Part shown: one piece after another, positions 33,454 through 42,874 of the stretch
Position numbering within the stretch: position 1 is the stretch's first letter
Layout of the letters: each line of letters begins with the position of its first letter
Assembly: GCA_039183205.1 (NCBI GenBank)
Contig: JBCDBR010000004.1
Coordinates: 62,001 to 126,000, forward strand
Source of the DNA: HKCCE3408 sp039183205
GTDB lineage: Bacteria; Pseudomonadota; Alphaproteobacteria; Rhodobacterales; Rhodobacteraceae
Direction of reading: 5' to 3'
Length of the DNA: 64,000 nucleotides
Program-made: the position numbers and the translations under genes
Notes under the pieces: model-generated
Told to the model about the DNA's origin: nothing
Database searches by the model: none
The model's input: the letters and a program-made list of their open reading frames with translations, nothing else

Positions 33454-34089
33454 TTGGCTGAGCTGCCGCTGCTTCAAACGCCGTCCCATTTGGGGCGGCG
33501 TGCGTTTTTGGGCGCTATGATCGCGGCGGCGGCAGCGCGGTCCCGCGCTGAGACAGCTCTTTCTGAAACCGATGGCCTTGGGCTCTCGGTTGTTCAAAAC
33601 GAGGCAACGCGTCCGCTGACAGATGCGGGCGCTGCTTATCAGGTCACTCTGTTGCCGGGCCCCTTCGCCCTGCGCGTCGCGCGCGCACCCGCCTCGGTCG
33701 AATTGGCCGTCGCGCTCAGCCTTGAGCCGGGCATTTTTGACCGCTTCGGTAGCGCGCGCGATCCGGTCTTTGGGCCCGCCTCTGGCTATGCGCGTGCGGC
33801 CAAGCCAGGTGCAACGCTTTATCTGACTGACCCGGCCTGCCGTGCCGACGATCCGAGTGGTTTCAACATCCTTGGGCCCGAACATGCCCGGGCGGGCCTT
33901 TGGCCGATCTCCCGGATCGAGCCGGATCGGCTGTCCGATGATTGCCGCATGCCGTCCGTGCCAAGCCGTCAATCGCTGATTGCATCGGGCCTGCGGCTTT
34001 ACCTCGTGGCGGCCTTTATCCGCGATGGGGCGGTCGATGATGGCGCCGATTTCCTGGTGCTTGATTTCACAGAGCCGGCATCGGGGTAG
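33454..34089 (+). CDS. Probable Tat-exported protein of unknown function
   Basis: 211 residues from a TTG start 7 bp after bioY; no good ribosome site is visible and a start at TTG 33490 or ATG 33517 is also possible. The N-terminus has twin arginines and a hydrophobic stretch (GRRAFLGAMIAAAAARSRAE), which fits a Tat signal. The mature part is a ~175-residue mostly beta region with two Cys (TDPACRADD, SDDCRMPS) likely to pair. I do not recognise a family. Convergent with purF (stops 2 bp apart). Confidence 0.7.
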   Translation: MAELPLLQTPSHLGRRAFLGAMIAAAAARSRAETALSETDGLGLSVVQNEATRPLTDAGAAYQVTLLPGPFALRVARAPASVELAVALSLEPGIFDRFGSARDPVFGPASGYARAAKPGATLYLTDPACRADDPSGFNILGPEHARAGLWPISRIEPDRLSDDCRMPSVPSRQSLIASGLRLYLVAAFIRDGAVDDGADFLVLDFTEPASG

Positions 34090-34091
34090 GA

Positions 34092-35573
34092 TCACTCTGC
34101 CGGCTCATCGACCTTCATCTTAAATCCCGCCTGTACGCGGTCGGCTGGCGTGACCGGATAATCCCCCGAGAAACAGGCATCGCAATATTGCGGGCAGGCG
34201 GTGTTGCGGCCGTCCGCCTCTCCGGCGGCGCGGTAAAGACCGTCAAGCGTGATAAATTTCAAAGACGTGACGCCAAGATGCGTTTCCATTTCCCGCTCTG
34301 ACATGGATGACGCGAGGAGCTTTTCGCGGTCGGGCGTGTCTACGCCGTAAAAACAGGGCCAAGCCGTTGGCGGACTTGCGATGCGGAAATGGACCTCCGC
34401 GGCGCCGGCATCAATGACCATTTCCTTGATCTTGCGGCTGGTTGTGCCGCGCACCACGCTGTCATCGACCAAGACAACGCGTTTGCCCTTTATCAACGCA
34501 CGATTGACGTTCAGCTTCAGCCGAACGCCCATGTTCCGAATTTGCTCGGTCGGTTCGATGAACGTCCGACCGACATACTGGTTGCGGATGATGCCCATGC
34601 CAAAGGGGATACCGCTTTCGGCGGCATACCCCACGGCGGCGGGCGTTCCGCTATCCGGCACTGGGCAGACCAGGTCCGCATCGATGGGCGCCTCCCGGGC
34701 AAGCTCCACCCCGATCTGGCGGCGGGTCTCATAGACCGATCGGCCGCCCAAAATGCTGTCCGGGCGCGAGAAATACACATGCTCAAAGATGCAAAACCGC
34801 GATTTTGCCGGTTCAAACGGTTTGAAACTTTCCAGCCCGTTGCCATTGATGACGACCATCTCGCCCGGTTCGATCTCGCGCAGGAAATCGGCACCGATGA
34901 TATCGAGCGCGCAGGTTTCGGAGGCCAGCACCCAGCCATCGCCCAAACGGCCCAGAACCAGCGGCCGCACGCCGAGCGGATCGCGCACGCCAATCAGCTT
35001 GGTGCGCGTCATTGCCACAACCGAAAAGGCCCCTTCGACCCGGCGCAACGCATCCTTCATGCGTTCGGGGATGGTCTTTTGGTAGCTGCGCGCCATCAGA
35101 TGAATGATGCATTCACTGTCCGATGAGCTTTGGAAGATGGAGCCACGGCCGATCAATTCCCGGCGTAATTCTTCGGCGTTGACGATGTTGCCGTTATGGG
35201 CAATCGCCGCCCCGCCCATCGCAAATTCGCCGAAGAAGGGTTGCACGTCGCGGATGGCGGTGTGCCCTTTGGACCCGGCGGTGGAATAGCGGACATGGCC
35301 GATCCCGATCTCACCTGGCAAGGTCGTCATGACGTCTTGGCTGGTGAACGTGTCGCGGACATAGCCAAAGCGGCGGGCGGAGTTGAAGCCCTGTTCGGGA
35401 TGATGCACGACGATGCCGCCGGCTTCTTGGCCGCGATGTTGCAGTGCGTGCAGTCCGAGGGCCACAAAATTCGCCGCATCCGCAACGCCGACAACGCCAA
35501 ACACGCCGCATTCTTCACGTAATTTATCGTCGTCAAATGGATGGGATCGGATCACATTGGCCGCATCTGACAT
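34092..35573 (-). CDS. purF: Amidophosphoribosyltransferase
   Basis: 493 residues from MSDAANVIRSHPFD. A 21-residue leader precedes the nucleophile Cys22 in REECGVFGVVG, as in PurF enzymes with a cleaved propeptide. The glutaminase block is GIGHVRYSTAGSKG, and the PRPP loop is RVVLVDDSVVRGTTSRKI. Cys-rich end CPQYCDACFSGDYP fits the [4Fe-4S] B. subtilis type. It catalyses the first step of purine synthesis. cvpA is upstream on the same strand, the common cvpA-purF pairing. Confidence 0.97.
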   Translation of the reverse strand: MSDAANVIRSHPFDDDKLREECGVFGVVGVADAANFVALGLHALQHRGQEAGGIVVHHPEQGFNSARRFGYVRDTFTSQDVMTTLPGEIGIGHVRYSTAGSKGHTAIRDVQPFFGEFAMGGAAIAHNGNIVNAEELRRELIGRGSIFQSSSDSECIIHLMARSYQKTIPERMKDALRRVEGAFSVVAMTRTKLIGVRDPLGVRPLVLGRLGDGWVLASETCALDIIGADFLREIEPGEMVVINGNGLESFKPFEPAKSRFCIFEHVYFSRPDSILGGRSVYETRRQIGVELAREAPIDADLVCPVPDSGTPAAVGYAAESGIPFGMGIIRNQYVGRTFIEPTEQIRNMGVRLKLNVNRALIKGKRVVLVDDSVVRGTTSRKIKEMVIDAGAAEVHFRIASPPTAWPCFYGVDTPDREKLLASSMSEREMETHLGVTSLKFITLDGLYRAAGEADGRNTACPQYCDACFSGDYPVTPADRVQAGFKMKVDEPAE

Positions 35574-35747
35574 GGGCGCCCCGTCGCTGATCAGCCTGAG
35601 CCCGCGAATCCCTCGCATGCCCTTTGGAGCGGAGATAGGGCAGTGGACAGGTGCTGTCACCCGCTCAGTCACACAGATGTCATGAAAATCCGTGGATAGA
35701 TCGCCGATAGCTGCGCGAAGGTGCGCGACTGCCTGAGATTGAGGCGC

Positions 35748-36344
35748 CTATCCGTCTGTAGCGGGCGGGGTTTCGGCCTCAATCGGGGTGGCCGGTGCCG
35801 CGCATTCGGCGGTCAATTCCTCAAACCGGGCTTGAAACCAGCCGGGCAGGTCTTCGGGGATGGCGGCCTCAATCGTGCCTTGCAGATCGCCCAGGATCGC
35901 AACCGAGCGGCTTTGATCGACGACGTCCACGCGTTCATCGCCAGCCAGGCGGTCATAGGCGATCAGCACCACAACGACCAACAACACGCCGCGCGCGACA
36001 CCGAATAAAAAGCCAAGGCCCGCATCGACCCCGCCCACGGCAGATCTTTGAATGATCCCCGAGAACATCGGAGTGAACAGCGAAATCACAACCAAACCGA
36101 TGATAAAAACACCGGCAAATGCGCCGATGATTCCCAGCTCGCAGCTTTCGCCAATATAGGTGCCGAGATAGGGGACCTCGCGAATGATCGGCACCGCGTC
36201 AGGGGCGAAGATAAAGGCCACAATGGCGGCCACGACCCAGCCACCGATGGCCAGCGCCTCGCGCACAAAGCCGCGGCTATAGGCGAGGATCGCTGAAATA
36301 ACGATCACGCCGACCACAACACCGTCGACAATGGTGAAATCCAT
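35748..36344 (-). CDS. cvpA: CvpA-family membrane protein
   Basis: 198 residues from MDFTIVDGVVVGVIVISA. Four hydrophobic segments in the first ~150 residues, with the family pattern ILAYSRGFVREALAIGGWVV early on, and an acidic/Pro-rich C-terminal tail (PATPIEAETPPATDG). CvpA was first noted for colicin V production; its true function is unclear. It is 174 bp upstream of purF and 35 bp after radA on the same strand. Confidence 0.88.
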   Translation of the reverse strand: MDFTIVDGVVVGVIVISAILAYSRGFVREALAIGGWVVAAIVAFIFAPDAVPIIREVPYLGTYIGESCELGIIGAFAGVFIIGLVVISLFTPMFSGIIQRSAVGGVDAGLGFLFGVARGVLLVVVVLIAYDRLAGDERVDVVDQSRSVAILGDLQGTIEAAIPEDLPGWFQARFEELTAECAAPATPIEAETPPATDG

Positions 36345-36379
36345 ATCTGCCCTCGTCGTCTCTCGCCCGTTTGGTGGGC

Positions 36380-37744
36380 TCAGGCTGCCCCGAACACTTC
36401 GCCCACAAATTGCGCAAGGTCCGGCATTTCTTGCAGGTTCAACCCCGCGCCGTCCCCTGTTTTGCACCCTCGCGCCACGATGGCTGAGGAAAAACCAAGT
36501 TTTTGGGCCTCTTTCAACCTGTTTTCGGCTTGCGCCACCGGCCTGAGCGCCCCGGACAGCGATAATTCTCCGAAAAGCACAGAATTGGGCGGGATTGCGG
36601 CATCTTCGCGGGCCGACAACAGCGCCCCGGCCACAGCAAGGTCCGCGGCGGGTTCCGAGATCCGCATGCCGCCGGCGATGTTGAGGTAAACATCCAGCCC
36701 TTGGAACGAGATCCCGACACGTGCTTCCAGCACGGCCAGCACCATCGCCAGTCGGCCGCCATCCCAGCCCACAACGGCGCGGCGTGGTTGCGACAAAGAG
36801 GACGGTGCGACCAATGCCTGGATCTCGACGAGGACGGGCCGCGTGCCTTCGATGCCGGCAAAAACGACCGACCCGGGGGCTGCGGCCTCTCGGTCGGTCA
36901 AAAATAGGGCTGACGGATTGGGCACTTCGGCAAGGCCCGCGCCAGTCATCTCAAACACACCGATTTCATCGGCGGGCCCAAAGCGGTTTTTCACCGACCG
37001 CAGCAGCCGGAATTGGTGGCCGCGTTCGCCTTCGAAATAGAGCACCGTATCGACCATATGTTCGACCACGCGTGGCCCGGCGATCTGACCGTCTTTGGTG
37101 ACATGACCCACGAGCATCACCGCCACGCCGCGGCGTTTGGCAAAGGTCACCAGTTCATGTGCCGCCGCGCGGACCTGGCTGACCGAACCTGGCGCGCTTT
37201 CAACGGTATCGAGCCACATCGTCTGCACCGAATCGATGATTGCAAGATCGGGGCGTTCGGCATCGAGCGTGGTCAAAATGTCGCGCAGATTGGTTTCCGA
37301 AGCGAGCGCGACATTGGCATCCTGGAGCCCAAGGCGCCCGGCGCGCAGGCGCACTTGCGCCGTCGCTTCCTCGCCAGAGATATAGATGACGCGGGCATTT
37401 TGCGCCGCAAAGCTCGCGGCCGCCTGCAACAACAGCGTCGATTTCCCGATCCCTGGATCGCCGCCGACAAGCGTTGCCGAGGCGCGCACCAGACCGCCGC
37501 CCAAACAGCGATCAAGCTCCGCCAGTCCCGATGAGCGGCGCGGCGGCTCGGCCTCGGCGGTTGCCAGATCGCTCAGCCGGATGCCTTTGCCCTTGGTCGC
37601 GCCCAAGGATTTGCCCGGCCCGGCCGAAAGCGGCGCCTCTTCCTGGATTGTGTTCCACTGGCCGCACGCATCGCATTGCCCGGCCCATTTTTTGTGCACC
37701 GCGCCGCAGGCATTGCAGATATAGACAGTGGAAACTTTTGCCAT
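36380..37744 (-). CDS. radA: DNA repair protein RadA
   Basis: 454 residues. N-terminal zinc finger CNACGAVHKKWAGQCDACG, RecA-like ATPase with Walker A GGDPGIGKSTLLLQ, the RadA-specific VKNRFGPADEIGVFEM, and a Lon-protease-like C-terminal domain (LDVYLNIAGGMRISEPAADL, then AVAGALLS). It promotes branch migration in recombinational repair. Part of a minus-strand run with cvpA and a pqiA-like gene. Confidence 0.96.
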   Translation of the reverse strand: MAKVSTVYICNACGAVHKKWAGQCDACGQWNTIQEEAPLSAGPGKSLGATKGKGIRLSDLATAEAEPPRRSSGLAELDRCLGGGLVRASATLVGGDPGIGKSTLLLQAAASFAAQNARVIYISGEEATAQVRLRAGRLGLQDANVALASETNLRDILTTLDAERPDLAIIDSVQTMWLDTVESAPGSVSQVRAAAHELVTFAKRRGVAVMLVGHVTKDGQIAGPRVVEHMVDTVLYFEGERGHQFRLLRSVKNRFGPADEIGVFEMTGAGLAEVPNPSALFLTDREAAAPGSVVFAGIEGTRPVLVEIQALVAPSSLSQPRRAVVGWDGGRLAMVLAVLEARVGISFQGLDVYLNIAGGMRISEPAADLAVAGALLSAREDAAIPPNSVLFGELSLSGALRPVAQAENRLKEAQKLGFSSAIVARGCKTGDGAGLNLQEMPDLAQFVGEVFGAA

Positions 37745-37753
37745 GGCCCGGCC

Positions 37754-38209
37754 TTATCCGAGCCGCCCGGTCTTGGCTAGGCGATCCGTGCCGATCGCAA
37801 TTGCGTAGGAGGCCAGAACCGCCCCGGTGAAAAGCCAGAGCCCCCAAGCCGTTTCGACCCGACCAATCGAAAGCCCTTGGGCGATGGCGATATAGACGGC
37901 GATCAAGAAGATGTCGGCCATGGCGAGTTTGCCCAGAACGGCAATGGGGCCAAGCGCCTGTGTGCCAAGCCGCCCCAGATGGACCAGGGCCAAGGCAAGG
38001 GTTTTCGCCATCGGAGCCACAAGCGCCAGCAACGCCACCAAAATCGCCAGCGCCTTTTCATCCTCCCAAAGCGCGGCAATCCCCGACAGGACGGATATTT
38101 CATCCAGGCCAAAAAGTGGCAACAGGCCCGCGCGCATCAACGGCGCAAACCAGGCGAGCGGAAAGATCACCACCAAGCTGAGATTTGCGATCAGGAGCGC
38201 ACGGAGCAT
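37754..38209 (-). CDS. Paraquat-inducible protein A-like membrane protein
   Basis: 151 residues from MLRALLIANLSLVVIFPL; the frame is open to 38272 but the added codons do not look membrane-like. Three to four hydrophobic helices. Family-like segments are VLSGIAALWEDEKALAILV, LALVAPMAKTLALALVHLG and LGKLAMADIFLIAVYIAI; the last matches the conserved KWSM-D-F region of PqiA domains (here KLAMADIFL). PqiA domains are thought to work with MCE lipid-transport proteins; no pqiB is present. Single PqiA domain only. Confidence 0.75.
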   Translation of the reverse strand: MLRALLIANLSLVVIFPLAWFAPLMRAGLLPLFGLDEISVLSGIAALWEDEKALAILVALLALVAPMAKTLALALVHLGRLGTQALGPIAVLGKLAMADIFLIAVYIAIAQGLSIGRVETAWGLWLFTGAVLASYAIAIGTDRLAKTGRLG

Positions 38210-38299
38210 GGCATCGAATTGGCGGTGTGGCGGGACATGATGCAAGGGGGAAATGCACAACCATGGTGGCAAAGCGTGTCTGGGGCGTGTCCGCTTTGC

Positions 38300-39337
38300 T
38301 CAACCTGCGGCACCGTGATAGTGCCGCGCGTATCGTGGGCCGAGCGAGGTGAGGATCTCATAGCCGATTGTGCCCGCCGCCTCAGCGAGCGCATCGATGC
38401 CGTGGGTCTCATTTAGAATGTCAAGAAAGTCGGGATCATGGTCGCATTCCGTGACGTCCACACCCATTAAGTCCATCGACACGCGGCCGGCCAGCGGACA
38501 GGCACGATCACCATCCCAAAGGGCTGCGTAGTCCGACATTGCACGGATGAGGCCATCGGCATATCCACTTGAAACAGTGGCAATCCTGCGCGTCCTATCT
38601 GCTGTGAATGCGGCGCCGTAACCGACCGCCTCGCCCGGTTCGATCCTGCGAATTTGCACGACAGGCAGACGCAGTCGTAGCACCGGTTCCGCTGCTGTGA
38701 ATGGAAAGCCACCATAGGTGCCAATCCCAGGCCGTGTGAGATCAAAATGATAATCCTCACCCAGGAGCGCACCCCCCGTGGCCGCCAGCGATAATGGCGC
38801 GGACGCACCCGCCGTCAGCGCATGAAAGGTGGCAAGTTGGGCGGCGTTTTGCGGATGGTCGGGCGCGTCGGCACAGGCCAAATGGCTCATGATAAGGCGC
38901 GGGGCCACGTCGGCACGGATCGCGGCCCAATCGGCCGGCTCAAGTCCCAAACGGTTCATCCCGGTATCCAGCTGAATGCCGTAGGCGTGGTCCGGCAGCT
39001 CGGCAAGGTGCCGTCTGACCTGATCGATGGAGTTTAACATCGGAACCAGGTTGGCGGCGCGAATGGCTGCGGCATCGCCTGCCATATGACCGCCGAAGAC
39101 GCAGATCTCCGGGCCCTCGCCCAGCACTGCCCGCGCCGCGGCGCCTTCTTCGGCGACAGCCACGAAAAACGTGCGCGCCCCGGCTGCGGCAAGGGTAGGG
39201 GCCACTTGCTGAACGCCCAAGCCATAGGCATCCGCCTTGATCACCGCGCCGCAAGTTGCACGGCCAGACGTCTTGGCCATGGCTTTCCAATTGCGCGCGA
39301 TCGCGCCCAGATCGATATGAAGCTGCCCGGTTGCCAT
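38300..39337 (-). CDS. alr: Alanine racemase
   Basis: 345 residues. The PLP-lysine motif is CGAVIKADAYGLGVQQV, with the catalytic Tyr in EAVGYGAAFTADRTRRIAT; GRVSMDLMGVDVTEC is the conserved late block. It makes D-alanine for peptidoglycan. It lies 41 bp after dnaB on the same strand, a common pairing in alphaproteobacteria. Confidence 0.96.
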   Translation of the reverse strand: MATGQLHIDLGAIARNWKAMAKTSGRATCGAVIKADAYGLGVQQVAPTLAAAGARTFFVAVAEEGAAARAVLGEGPEICVFGGHMAGDAAAIRAANLVPMLNSIDQVRRHLAELPDHAYGIQLDTGMNRLGLEPADWAAIRADVAPRLIMSHLACADAPDHPQNAAQLATFHALTAGASAPLSLAATGGALLGEDYHFDLTRPGIGTYGGFPFTAAEPVLRLRLPVVQIRRIEPGEAVGYGAAFTADRTRRIATVSSGYADGLIRAMSDYAALWDGDRACPLAGRVSMDLMGVDVTECDHDPDFLDILNETHGIDALAEAAGTIGYEILTSLGPRYARHYHGAAG

Positions 39338-39378
39338 GTCCCGTTGGTCCTTCAGCGCGCGCCCGGCGTCAAGCAGGC

Positions 39379-40857
39379 TCAGCGCTGTGCAGCCTGCCAG
39401 TCTCGCGCGAGATTGCCGAATTTTGTGAACTTACCCTCAAAGCTTAGCTCAATGGTGCCGATAGGCCCGTGACGCTGTTTGCCGATGATGACCTCTGCTT
39501 TGCCATGCAGGCGGTCCATGTCCTCTTGCCATTTCGCCATCGCTTCGAGGTTCTCTTCACCCGGTTTTTCGCGTTCTCGGTAATATTCGCCGCGATGGAC
39601 GAACATCACCGTATCGGCATCCTGTTCGATGGAACCTGATTCCCGGAGATCGCTGAGCTGTGGGCGCTTGTCTTCGCGTTGCTCGACTTGGCGGCTAAGC
39701 TGGGACAGGGCGATCACCGGGATGTTCAATTCCTTCGCAATTGCCTTGAGGCCTTGCGTGATCTCAGAAATTTCGTTCACGCGGCTGTCTTTATTCGTGT
39801 TCGCACGTAGCAATTGCAGATAATCCACGATCAATAGATGCAGCCCCAGCGGAGATCGCTTGAGCCGCCGGGCCCGGGCCGCGACCTGCGCGATGGGTAG
39901 CGCGGGCGTGTCATCGATATAAAGCGGACAGGTTTCAAGTTCCTGCGCGGCAGCGAGATAGCGTTTGAATTCGTCTTGGTTGAGTTCGCCCTTCCGGATC
40001 AGTTCCGAGGGTACTTCGGCCGATTCCGACAAAACCCGCTGCGCCAATTGCGCCGCCGACATCTCAAGGCTGAAAAAGCCGACGACGCCGCCATCGGATG
40101 CCGTCCCCGGCTCGGTGCCTTTGCGGAACGCCTTGGCCACGGCAAAGGCAATGTTTGTCGCAAGTGACGTTTTGCCCATCGACGGCCGGCCGGCCAAGAT
40201 CAAAAGATCAGAATTGTGCAGACCGCCCAGTATCTTATCGAGATCGGTCAATCCCGTGGACAGGCCCGCGAGCTTACCGGATCGGTTATAGGCGGCTTCA
40301 GCCGATTCGACCGCATCGGTCAGCGCTGACAGAAACGGAACAAAGCCGCGATTGGTCGTGCCGCTGCCAGCAAGCCGGAAAAGTTCGCTCTCGGCGGTCA
40401 CGATCTGTTCGTCCGGCGTGGTGTCCTCGCGCGCGGTCATCGCCCGATCCGATACGCGACGGCCCAAATCGATCAATTCGCGGCGCAAGGCCAGATCATA
40501 AATCAATCGCGCATAATCCTTTGCGGCCGTTGTAGCCACTGCCGAAAGCTGCATCCGCAACAGGTATTCCGCGCCGCCAAGGGTTTGGAGCCCGGTATGG
40601 TCGGCCATGACCGTCTTTAGCGTGGTTGCATCGGTTTGCTGGCCGCTTGCGATCCGGTGGGCCGCTTTGGCAAATATCTCGCCATGGACCGGGTCATAGA
40701 AATGCGCCGGTTTCAGCTGCACCTCGTCAATGCGGTCCATAATGTAGTTGGATGACAGAATTGCACCCAGAAGCTGTTGTTCTGCCTCAATATTATGGGG
40801 CAATACGGTAACGTCTCCGGCCTCGGCCGGATGTGTTGTCGGTGCCATGGTGTTCAT
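39379..40857 (-). CDS. dnaB: Replicative DNA helicase DnaB
   Basis: 492 residues from MNTMAPTTHP. N-terminal domain LPHNIEAEQQLLGAILSSN; ATPase with Walker A LAGRPSMGKTSLATNIAF; Walker B LLIVDYLQLL; and DLRESGSIEQDADTVMFVHR near the end. There is no intein. It unwinds DNA at the fork. The extended frame to 40965 is unlikely. alr follows on the same strand. Confidence 0.97.
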   Translation of the reverse strand: MNTMAPTTHPAEAGDVTVLPHNIEAEQQLLGAILSSNYIMDRIDEVQLKPAHFYDPVHGEIFAKAAHRIASGQQTDATTLKTVMADHTGLQTLGGAEYLLRMQLSAVATTAAKDYARLIYDLALRRELIDLGRRVSDRAMTAREDTTPDEQIVTAESELFRLAGSGTTNRGFVPFLSALTDAVESAEAAYNRSGKLAGLSTGLTDLDKILGGLHNSDLLILAGRPSMGKTSLATNIAFAVAKAFRKGTEPGTASDGGVVGFFSLEMSAAQLAQRVLSESAEVPSELIRKGELNQDEFKRYLAAAQELETCPLYIDDTPALPIAQVAARARRLKRSPLGLHLLIVDYLQLLRANTNKDSRVNEISEITQGLKAIAKELNIPVIALSQLSRQVEQREDKRPQLSDLRESGSIEQDADTVMFVHRGEYYREREKPGEENLEAMAKWQEDMDRLHGKAEVIIGKQRHGPIGTIELSFEGKFTKFGNLARDWQAAQR

Positions 40858-41028
40858 GACCGCTCCCCTCGTTTTTATTGTCTCGCGGATCAGGTTCGGA
40901 CGTCGTAGGCCAAGCCGCTTGTTAGGGTCAATGAGGATATCCTGTGGACATCGCAGAAAAATCACCGCGCTGGTCGCACCATATCACGATGCTGGCAGTG
41001 TGACGACCGCTAAATATGGGTCTTCCAC

Positions 41029-41703
41029 CTAGGCTTGGTGGGGCGACCAGGTGTCGGGGTCAGTGAGATACCGCGCGACCTCGTCCAATGTGTGGGTGTC
41101 AAAATCGGCTCCCCGGCGCGCCTCGGCCAGCACATCGGCCCAGCTGCACAGATAGTGCAACTCCACGCCGGCCGCGTTGAGGGTCGGGATCGTTTCAGGA
41201 AAGATGCCGTAGTAAAAGATCACCGCGGTATGGCCGCATGTCGCACCGGTTTTCCGGATCGCATCGACGAATTTCAGCTTCGACCCACCGTCGGTTGTGA
41301 GGTCTTCAACCAGCAAGACCCGCGCGCCCTCCCGCATCTCGCCCTCGATCTGCGCATCGCGACCATAGCCTTTGGGCTTTTTGCGCACATAACTCATCGG
41401 CAGCGCCATCCGTTCGGCGACCAGCGCGGCAAATGGAATACCGGCCGTTTCGCCTCCGGCGATGTTGTCGAAGGCCTCAAGCCCGGCATTGCGCATCACG
41501 GTGCAGGTCATGAAATCCATCACGCTGGCGCGGATCCGGGGGTAGGAGATTAGCTTGCGGCAATCGATATAGGTCGGCGCCTGTTTTCCGCTGGCCAAGG
41601 TGAACGGGGATTTTGCATTGAAATGTACGGCTTGAATGTCGAGGAGCATACGTGCGGTGAGTTGCGCGATCGTGGCGGCGTCAGGGTAGCTCGACGGGAT
41701 CAT
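41029..41703 (-). CDS. pyrE: Orotate phosphoribosyltransferase
   Basis: 224 residues from MIPSSYPDAAT; the start overlaps the pyrC stop. The PRPP-binding motif is VLLVEDLTTDGGSKLKFVDA; substrate-side blocks include SGKQAPTYIDCRKLISYP and GGETAGIPFAALVAE. It forms OMP from orotate and PRPP. Cotranscribed with pyrC. Confidence 0.95.
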   Translation of the reverse strand: MIPSSYPDAATIAQLTARMLLDIQAVHFNAKSPFTLASGKQAPTYIDCRKLISYPRIRASVMDFMTCTVMRNAGLEAFDNIAGGETAGIPFAALVAERMALPMSYVRKKPKGYGRDAQIEGEMREGARVLLVEDLTTDGGSKLKFVDAIRKTGATCGHTAVIFYYGIFPETIPTLNAAGVELHYLCSWADVLAEARRGADFDTHTLDEVARYLTDPDTWSPHQA

Positions 41704-42740
41704 TGAACGCTCCAATATAGCGGGTGGCCTGGATCGAAGATGGTGATTTCATCTTCTGGTAAGGTCAGTTTGGCCGGGTAAGCCACGGGTTCGGCATGTT
41801 TTTCTAGTGTGATCGTCGCATCGTTTAGCGCCCGTCCGTAATGTGCCGGACCGTGGAGCGCGGCAAAGCCCTCCAATTTGTCGAGCGCGGCTTCCTCTTC
41901 AAAGACATGGGCGAGGCAGGCCATGGTCACCGGCGCGGTGAAACATCCCGCGCATCCACAGGCGATTTCTTTGGCGGCATCGAAATGCGGGGCGCTGTCC
42001 GTGCCCAGAAAGAACCGCGTGTCGCCGGACGTCGCCGCAGCGCGCAGCGCGTCCCGATGCGTCGCGCGCTTGGCCACCGGAAGGCAATAGTAATGCGGTC
42101 GGATCCCGCCGACCAAAAGATGGTTGCGCGTGATCATCAAATGATGCGTCGTGAGCGTCCCGGCCATCGGACCCGGCGCCTCTGAGACAAACGCCACGCC
42201 ATCGGCGGTGGTGACATGTTCAAGCGTGACGCGCAATTCAGGAAGCTCGCGTTTCAACGGGGCAAGGATGCGGTCGATAAACACAGCCTCTCGATCGAAA
42301 ATGTCGACCTCTGGGTCGGTCACTTCGCCATGAATACATAAGGGCAAGCCAATCTCTGCCATGGTTTCAAGTAGATGTCGGACGTTCTTCATGTCGCGCA
42401 CACCAGAGCCTGAATTGGTTGTCGCCCCGGCTGGGTAAAGCTTTACGGCCGCGATCAACCCATCGGAAAAGGCAGCGGCCATATCGGCCGGATCGGTCGT
42501 TTCGGTCAAATAAAGCGTCATCATCGGCTCAAAATCCATGCCCTCCGGCAGGGCGCGCAGGATGCGGCTGCGATAGGCTGCGGCATCCGCTGCCGTGACC
42601 ACCGGCGGCACCAAGTTGGGCATGATGATGGCGCGGGCAAAATGCCGCGCGGTCTCAGGGAGCACGGCCTCCAGGACGGCGCCATCGCGCAAATGCAGGT
42701 GCCAGTCATCGGGACGGCGCAGGGTGAGACGCTGTGTCAT
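41700..42740 (-). CDS. pyrC: Dihydroorotase (PyrC type)
   Basis: 346 residues. HxH metal motif DDWHLHLRDG (His14, His16), carbamylated Lys100 in AAVKLYPAGATTNS, further metal His in CIHGEVTD and TLEHVTTADG, and Asp in FLGTDSAPH. Length and motifs match the short PyrC type rather than PyrC2/class I. It cyclises carbamoyl aspartate to dihydroorotate. Overlaps pyrE by 4 bp (ATGA). Confidence 0.96.
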   Translation of the reverse strand: MTQRLTLRRPDDWHLHLRDGAVLEAVLPETARHFARAIIMPNLVPPVVTAADAAAYRSRILRALPEGMDFEPMMTLYLTETTDPADMAAAFSDGLIAAVKLYPAGATTNSGSGVRDMKNVRHLLETMAEIGLPLCIHGEVTDPEVDIFDREAVFIDRILAPLKRELPELRVTLEHVTTADGVAFVSEAPGPMAGTLTTHHLMITRNHLLVGGIRPHYYCLPVAKRATHRDALRAAATSGDTRFFLGTDSAPHFDAAKEIACGCAGCFTAPVTMACLAHVFEEEAALDKLEGFAALHGPAHYGRALNDATITLEKHAEPVAYPAKLTLPEDEITIFDPGHPLYWSVQ

Positions 42741-42874
42741 GGTCTCGGGCTACACCGCGGCTTCGTCTGCGACAAGGCGCCGAGTGCCCAATTCTTGTGC
42801 AAGCGACGGGGTTTGCCCGCAAATCCAGCGCGGCCGGCTTGCCTATCGCCCGGGCCGCCGCCTAGGGTCTGGCT